A stretch of 64,000 bases of DNA from Pontederia crassipes (Eukaryota; Streptophyta; Magnoliopsida; Commelinales; Pontederiaceae). The stretch spans positions 68,292,696-68,356,695 of the forward strand of contig CM060188.1 of assembly GCA_030549335.1 (NCBI GenBank), given 5' to 3'. This document shows, in pieces, positions 57,777-64,000 of this stretch. Positions within the stretch are counted from its first letter, which is position 1. Each line of letters starts with the position of its first letter. A program made the position numbers and the translations under genes. The notes beneath the pieces were generated by a model. That model did no database searches. It had not been told where the DNA came from and saw only the letters and a list, made by a program, of their open reading frames with translations.

Positions 57777-58631
57777 TTAATATCAATAATCATGCAATGA
57801 TACAATTATGGATAATATCAAAATTTTAGGTCACACATTTAAGGACTTATTCATGTATATATCATATCAATTCATTTTTATACATTCTTTTACACTCATA
57901 TAATAATATCTTAACTATCATATGAAACAATATATAGCATAGCCTTTGCACAAGTATTCACTATTAACATTTCTTATGAATTTATGATGATGCATAAAAT
58001 TTGATGTTGCATGTATCATGCCTAAAAACATATAAATGAGGAATACAATAAAATCACATAGATCCACCCTACATACCTCTTCTTTAACTTGTTCCCACTA
58101 AATTCTTACACCTTAGGCCAATGGATCATCCTACCTTTTTACTTATCTTAGTATTTCTTCCTATAACAATAATATATTCCCCTTATGTTGAATATTATTA
58201 GTACTTTAACACATGCAATTGATTATGCACATCTTTTCTTTTTTGGCCAATTATATGCTTTGTGAAACAAAATCATATTTTATATTATACATGATCCAAT
58301 CTCATGAATCTAGTTTCATATGAACATATGCTTCTACAAAACTAATCAGTAAAAGTTTGATATATAATTTTCTTATGATTTCTTCTCAAGAAAATCAACA
58401 ATCAACCTGTATTTTGTGTCAGTTCTGTGTTCCAACAAATTGAGTGACGTTGCATCTAGAATTTTTATCAATTAGTAAATTACTCTTATTTTTTCTCTAA
58501 AGTATACATCCTAAAGTCTTGTTCCCAAAATTATTAAGGTTTTAAACACCTACACACCTATCCTTTTAATGTGATTACAAAAACTAGACATCATGAGGTA
58601 GAACCCATAAAAATTTTATGATTTATATCAT

Positions 58632-59891
58632 GTGTTTTTTCCTCTAACCTCTCCTAAACTATCAACTTTCTTCGAGTCTACCAAAGACTTGTGAATATTC
58701 CGCTGACATCCTAAACTATGGTGCGATAGAGGGGGGCGTCGGCCCCCATTGTCGGTGCGAGAGAGAAGGGGGTATCGGCCCCTTTGCCAGAGCGATATAG
58801 AGGGATGACGCCCACGAGAGAGAAGGGGGGCGTCGCCCCCCCTTCGTTGGAGCGACAAAGGGGGATGATGCCCCCTTCTCTCTCGCCAGCGCACGTGTTA
58901 GAGAACGGGGGCGTCAGCCCCCTTCGCCAGCACGATAGAGGGGGACGATGCCCCCCTTCTCTCTCGCTGACACACATGACGGCAAGAGAGAAGGGGGGCA
59001 TTGGCCCCCTTCGTCGGTGCGATAGAGGGGGACGACGGCCCCCTTCTTTCTTGCCGGTGCACGCGAGAGAGAAGGGGGCATTGGCCCCCTTTGCTAGAGC
59101 GACAGAGGGGCGACACCCCCTTCTCTCTCGCCAGTGCACGCGAGAGAGAAGGGGGCCGTCGGCCCCCATTCGCTGACACGACAGATGGGGACGACACCCC
59201 CCTTCTCTCTCGCCGGCGCACGTGAGAGAGAAGGAGGGCATCGGTCCCCCTTCGTCGATGCGACAGAGGGGGGCGAGGCCGCCCTTCTCTCGCTGGCGCA
59301 CGTAAGAGAGAAAGGTGGCATCGGCCCCCCTTCGCCAGCGTGACAGAGGGGGGCGCCACCCCCCTTCTCTCTTGTCGGAGCACGTGAGAGTGAAGGTGGG
59401 TGTCGGTCCCTCTTCGCCGGTGCAATAGAGAGGGGCGTCACCCCCTTCTCTCTCTCCAGTGCACATGAGAGAGAAGGGGGACGTCAGCCCCCCTTCTCTG
59501 TCGAGCCAGCAAAAGGGGGTTGTCACCAACGTGACATAGGGGGGCGCCCATCTTCTATCGCGTTGGCGAAGGGGGACGGCGCCCACCTTCTATGTTGCTT
59601 CAGCGTGCACGAGAAAGAAGTGGCCATCGGCCGCTCTTGCGCGTTGGTGGTGCTGCTGCCTCCTTCTCTCGCAGAGCCGAAGAAAGCAATTATCTAAATC
59701 GTGCAAGAGCTGTTTAGTCATTTCATAAGTTGAAAAATGAAAATTAACGGAAAAGTAAACTGAGGTTGATGGATGGACTTAAGTGGAAAGAGCGGCAAAG
59801 TTTAGGGGATGTCAGCGGAATATTCTAAAGTTGTTGGTAGACACAGAAAAAATTCATAGTTCAGATCAGAGAAGGTCAGAGGAAAAAATCC
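58632..59891. mobile_element. Mutator-like element with perfect 9-bp TSD and tandem hairpin core
   Basis: TTATATCAT flanks both ends (58623-58631, 59892-59900), the 9-bp duplication of Mutator-like elements. The left terminus GTGTTTTTTCCTCTAACC matches the reversed right terminus GGATTTTTTCCTCTGACC. Inverted similarity extends about 90 bases, including the shared AATATTCCGCTGACATCC block. The core (58730-59480) is a tandem array of about 78-bp units. No transposase or captured gene is recognised. Confidence 0.85.
58730..59480. repeat. Tandem array of about 78-bp self-complementary units
   Basis: About ten units. Each carries GAGAGAGAAGGGGG on one side and CCCCCTTCTCTCTCGCC on the other, so every unit can fold as a hairpin. 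Unit starts near 59059, 59136 and 59218 are 77-82 bases apart. A unit near three times 26 codons leaves several frames open, which explains long ORFs on both strands (291, 175, 130, 115 codons) with a 26-residue periodicity. Confidence 0.8.
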
Positions 59892-60690
59892 TTATATCAT
59901 TCTAAAGTGATCACAATAAAATTTTCAATTGAACTCATGTTCTGATCTATTATTCATTTTTGACAGAAATGGTCATGTACAATAATAATTCAATAACATT
60001 TCGTAGACATAATATTTTTGAATGATTCCAATTGGAAACACATGATAACTTCAGTACCCTATGAAACCTTAAATATCAAATTATAACATATCTAATTTAA
60101 TACCTAATTTGCAATTCGGACTAACAAGTTTATTAAATAGCATGATAGACCCTTTAACATGATGGCATTTCATAACTCCTATTAACATGATTCCTAAGTT
60201 CATGTAAACTAGACTCAGAAAGGATGGCACATGTTAATTTCGTAATTGTTAAAGAAGAATTGATGCTAAAGAACACCTTGGGAAGAAAACCATTAGCCTA
60301 GGGTTAGAATCTTTACCTTGAGTGATCTTCCTTATCGAATTTCCTTCGAAGTCCATGGACAGAGTTGTTCCTTGAAAATATTTGTGCATTTTCTAGAGGG
60401 AAAGGTGAGACATCATGAACTTTTCTAGAATTTTATCACTAGAGGAGTTCGATTGGAAAAATAGCCTAATCATGAGGTGGCAAGTTGCTAGCTTGGTGGC
60501 AGTTTGCATGTCATGAGTTAAGTTCTTGTCCAATCAAAATTTGACAATCGAAATCATTAATGTACAGTTGTCATTAGCATGTGGAATATGTTGTCAATTC
60601 TCTGCGAGACACTGGTCTGTGGTTTTTCTTGCTGCTACCATAAAAAACAGCATTTAGAAAACAGCCCTGCCCCTGAAAATATAGTTTTAA

Positions 60691-61430
60691 TTTTTTAAAA
60701 ACATTTAAGATACTTGATGGAAAGAAGGCTTAGAACTGAATGTTTTAACATATAGTTTTGGGTGTTATTATATTCCTGTGTGATCAAATTGTTGTCATTT
60801 GGTATGTTATCTAATGTTTTTCTACCACACTTGCAATCCAGGATTATGTATAAAAAACAAAACATAGATCCCTATTGTATGACATCTTCTGCATTGAGTA
60901 GTTTCTACATATGCATGATATACGTCTCTAGCTTATTAACAAATGCAAGGAAGTTGACTGGGAATTTACTAATCATCCTTTCATTGTTCACTCATTTAAG
61001 TAGAAGTTTGAGCTATGATTAGATCTTGAAATTGCTTCATGGAATAATTATTATTAAATATACATTAGTATAATATAATTTATGTAATTTATTCACATAT
61101 TTTATATATTAATTATTGCTATACGCATGTATAATTCCCATTGTCACTTGGCGATATTTGATTGGTCTATTAGACTTAATTTAAATGTTAAAGAATCACA
61201 TGCATAATTATCCATTAATATATACTTTGGCATAATATGATTATTAATCATACTTCAGTGCTAGTGCTTTAATTAACTTTAATAAATTATTATTATACGA
61301 ATACGTGGCATCCCAACATATATTCAATTGATTATAGTCATATAATATGTAATCCAATATGAATTAGATAGTGAGTATTACATTCCTGGCCCTAATTGGC
61401 TGTTTAGATGCTCATAAAAAAAGAGATAAG
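60691..61430. other. AT-rich intergenic DNA
   Basis: No gene, transposon end or tandem repeat was recognised. Short ORFs only. Confidence 0.5.
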
Positions 61431-61637
61431 CTAGCATCCATGTTCATCAGTACTAAAAATAGAAAAGGGAAAAAGAAAAAAAATGAAAACATTCACAGCT
61501 TCTCTTCCTTCCTCTGTGTGATTCCCTAGCTGCCTATAGAATGATCGATCCCCAGAAGAAGAAGTAAAGGAAAAGAGTCCCACAAGAATGACCAACCAAA
61601 ATGAGGCAGCCAAAAAGAGAGAATGTCTAGCAACCAT
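61431..61637 (-). CDS. Possible small secreted peptide ORF (doubtful)
   Basis: A 68-codon ORF whose first 27 residues (MVARHSLFLAASFWLVILVG) look like a signal peptide: basic start, hydrophobic core, then SSSGDRSFYRQLG. The second half (IFFLFPFSIF) resembles read-through of a T-rich intron, with a GT near 61.49 kb and a TTTTTAG near 61.45 kb, but such an intron would be too short for a plant. A TATA-like CATAAATAG lies only about 10 bases upstream of the ATG. I recognise no peptide family. It may be a first exon, a chance ORF or a relic. Confidence 0.15.
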   Translation of the reverse strand: MVARHSLFLAASFWLVILVGLFSFTSSSGDRSFYRQLGNHTEEGREAVNVFIFFLFPFSIFSTDEHGC

Positions 61638-63639
61638 TCCTCTATTTATGCTCTAGAGTTTCGTCACCTTTCCACCTGCTTTTTTGTCCTTGCCATTTTT
61701 TTTCTTTTTGGAACCTTCTTGCTATAGAAAAGAAATTTGGAAACTAGTAGGGTACTTGTTTGTCTTCTAGATGCAGGCTGCTTCAAAGGATGAAAGTGCC
61801 CTCATTTGTCCATGTGCCCTCCGTTGACATCTGAAATAATTAGCACCAAGACGTGCATCGTGAGCTTATAGAAGTACCCAACTCTGAATTCCCATTAAAT
61901 TTGGACGTGCCGTGCAATTCGTCGCTTGCCAGCGTAGAGCATCAATAGGGAAAGAAATTTAAGTAATTATGTTCTTAACCTCTCATTCAAGTGCTTGTGA
62001 TTTTAGAAGTATTATTGGAATAACTTGCAGCGGAAGAACAGATCGTTGGAGACTTTTCTACGTTGTTACGAACTTGCCATCAGGAATTCAACCACACATG
62101 AAAGGAGAACATATATCCACAATCCAAGTACTCAGGCATCATCGGAATTGCGGGAAGTTGTCGAATGGACTCACTCATCTGCTACAATGAAGAATGCCCA
62201 ACTCATTCTTATTTTAAGTGTCCAAAATAACTTCATATAATCAGTTATATAACTACTCAGTAGTAGTTTATGAAGCTTCCATGCAGTTCATAAAACTGCT
62301 ATTGTGGGCCAAGGATGGTAAAACTCTTTTGGGCGTCGAGGTCCAGCAATCTTCACTCACACACAATAGGATCTTACCCATATCTAGTTCTAATAAATGT
62401 TTGTTATGATAAATGAATCGTGCGACTCATAAGTACATTAACAATTAAGAGAGAACTATGAACTATTGCTCATTAAGGGCCTATACTGTGACATATTAGG
62501 GATACATAATTACTCAATCAATTTAAGAGACAAAATTTATGATCAACTATACTCAATCAATGTGTGAGCTCATGCTATAACTAGTCTATGTTGTATAACT
62601 GTTCAATTATCATGTGAGCTAATACTATGATTTAACAATAATACATAGTTTCTCAAACATTCATGTTATACATAGTTTCTCAAACATTCATGTTACTCGG
62701 TTTGCCCTAAAAGCATCTTGATTGCATCACCTAGAAGACACACATCCAACTTCATGCACGATGCTGTATATTTGCGTACTTACATATGGTACTAGTTGCA
62801 TTGCAAATATCCTGTAGTTCTAAGTCAATTAATTTCCTAGTCATGGCTTAATGGACCGCATACACTTAACCTTTGAGTACCTCACTAAAATAGCAACCCT
62901 AATCCATTACCTTGAAATATAGTCAATAATCTAAGGGCAATATCAGTACTTGTTCAATCCTTAAAAAGACTCACACTTTGACAAAAGTTATAGACTATTC
63001 GTCAAGTCTTACGGTTGACTTACCATACTAGGTATATAATTAAGTATCTCGGTAGAGCCTCCGACTGGAGCGCATATATATGTCATAAATTTATAACATT
63101 GCATAAACTGAAGTCTAATGGATGATGTGTGAGATGAGAACTTTAGAGCATATATCATTTATATTTTAATAGTGCTCATCGATAATCTTGGACTTTCTCA
63201 GCCTACCCCCGCTGCAACGGATGACGATTCCTCTTCGACTTAAGAAGAGGAATTTCATGACAATGGAGTGGTCGCTGTCAATAATGTTACTTGATCATAA
63301 ATTAAATAAGTTTTATTAATTTTATTATAGTTCACCTTATAATTAGAAAAAATATATTCTTTGTAAGTTGCAAGACCACTTTCATACCCGCTTCTACCGT
63401 GCGGGATATAGTGCTCTTGTCCTTGCCGGAAGGACCGGGTTCGTGAAAATATGTACCAATTGAAGTAAAGGATGATGCCTCTCGCGCATTTACTATACGA
63501 TTATATCTTTGTGTTATATAGTTTATTCTATATTATTTGTAAATTATTAACTTTTATAATTATTTTTAGGAATCAAATCAGTTTCATCTAGAACTCAGCT
63601 TAGGGACGATATGAAGATGTTTTAAAGAGGTAATGAGAA
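61638..63639. other. Intergenic DNA with a perfect 27-bp tandem duplication
   Basis: TACATAGTTTCTCAAACATT-containing units at 62642-62668 and 62669-62695 are identical. The rest is AT-rich, possibly old retrotransposon sequence (TTGCAGCGGAAGAACAGATC near 62.03 kb resembles Copia LTR text), without definable ends. No gene was recognised. Confidence 0.35.
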
Positions 63640-64000
63640 AATTGATAATGATATAAGCTAGCAAGTGCACCAATCATTCAAGTAATAAAGTATTAGAGTA
63701 AAAGTTGTCGATCCCACGAGGAACTATTTTATATATTTATCAAATTTCAAAGGATAATAGGAGATATCGTACACGTTGTGGTAAAAGTGTTCAAAAAATA
63801 AAATTACTGAATGATAAAGAATTAAAATTAAATTCAACTACTGATGCATAGGTATTTAGGATGATGAATTACAAGCTGGACAAACTGATTCACCTGAAAA
63901 TATTAAGTTTGTTTCAAATGACGGATTAGAACCTACTTCAATTATTGATCTCTTATCATGATAAATCAAACTATCCCAATTTCAAATTTAACGAAGATTA
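63640..64000 (-). mobile_element. Gypsy LTR end of the solo-LTR family, cut by the window edge
   Basis: CTAGCAAGTGCACCAATCATT, CAAGTAATAAAGTATTAGAG and GATCCCACGAGGA match the reversed right end of the solo LTR at 37062-38793 (ACTAGCAAGTGCACTAGTC, CAAGTAATAAAGTG, CCCACGAGGA). No primer site was seen to the left. The element continues beyond the window. Confidence 0.65.

Larger units (their letters stand above)
52193..60690. mobile_element. Degenerate host sequence (Gypsy LTR-like) carrying two nested elements
   Basis: After removing the Copia element (53457-57776) and the Mutator-like element (58632-59891), the remaining segments (52193-53456, 57782-58622, 59901-60690) are AT-rich and non-coding. 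They begin TGTAACCACCCGACACTCG, which looks like a plant Gypsy LTR start. No matching partner, primer site or TSD was found, so the class and the right limit are guesses. The segment 51984-52192 shows nothing. Confidence 0.25.

Noticed and set aside
58730..59480. CRISPR-like regular repeat spacing
   Set aside because: Plant nuclear context. Repeats and spacers are not distinct, units are diverged hairpins inside a transposon with TSD, and there are no cas genes.
58711..59586. 291-codon ORF (- strand) and overlapping ORFs on both strands
   Set aside because: They arise from tandem 78-bp hairpin units inside a transposon. The translated repeats follow the DNA unit, and both strands are equally open.
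60762..61022. 86-codon + strand ORF
   Set aside because: Isolated, no domain, AT-rich intergenic context and no splice or promoter support.

Overview
This window is nuclear DNA of a flowering plant. The protein-coding genes have GT-AG introns, and three of them are recognisably plant housekeeping genes. Most of the remainder is nested LTR retrotransposons and DNA transposons, many still with readable target-site duplications (TSDs). I cannot name the species. There is no bacterial, phage or organellar gene content.

Gene-bearing part (about 1-16.5 kb). A RING-H2 E3 ubiquitin ligase lies on the + strand (CDS 1324-3503) and carries an apparent frameshift in its large exon. It converges on an intronless SAGA-subunit ADA1-like gene on the - strand (5801-7066), which has a very short upstream ORF just before its start codon. 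Next comes an eight-exon glucose-6-phosphate 1-epimerase gene on the - strand (10569-16303), with a TATA box at 16531-16539. A truncated GC-rich foldback transposon sits between the last two genes. The three proteins (ubiquitination, transcription coactivation, sugar-phosphate epimerisation) have no evident shared pathway; they are ordinary neighbours.

Repeat-rich part (about 17-64 kb). In order: degenerate LTR-like sequence holding a Tourist/Harbinger-like MITE; a Mutator-like foldback element and a truncated hAT end; a 9 kb Tat/Athila-type Gypsy derivative on the - strand (24384-33545) with a tRNA-Asp primer site, no pol, and another foldback element inside; a complete hAT MITE with an 8-bp TSD (34381-35067); a second Gypsy LTR split by a solo LTR (TSD ACACT) and by a Copia element lacking reverse transcriptase (39341-42571); a third Gypsy element (about 43.7-51.2 kb) whose gag is split by a CACTA transposon and whose 5' LTR holds a TRIM-like inverted-LTR structure; a gag-only Copia element with 1.1-kb LTRs and a perfect TTAAT TSD (53457-57776); and a Mutator-like element with a perfect 9-bp TSD, filled with tandem hairpin units (58632-59891). 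The last 360 bases are another Gypsy LTR end.

I found no convincing new multi-gene system. The most unusual items are a group of foldback elements with GC-rich, hairpin-tandem cores that create long spurious ORFs, the inverted TRIM-like structure, the duplicated polypurine-tract/LTR junction, and the set of retroelement deletion derivatives in which every family present lacks reverse transcriptase. All boundaries, family names and repeat matches come from reading by eye without database searches.
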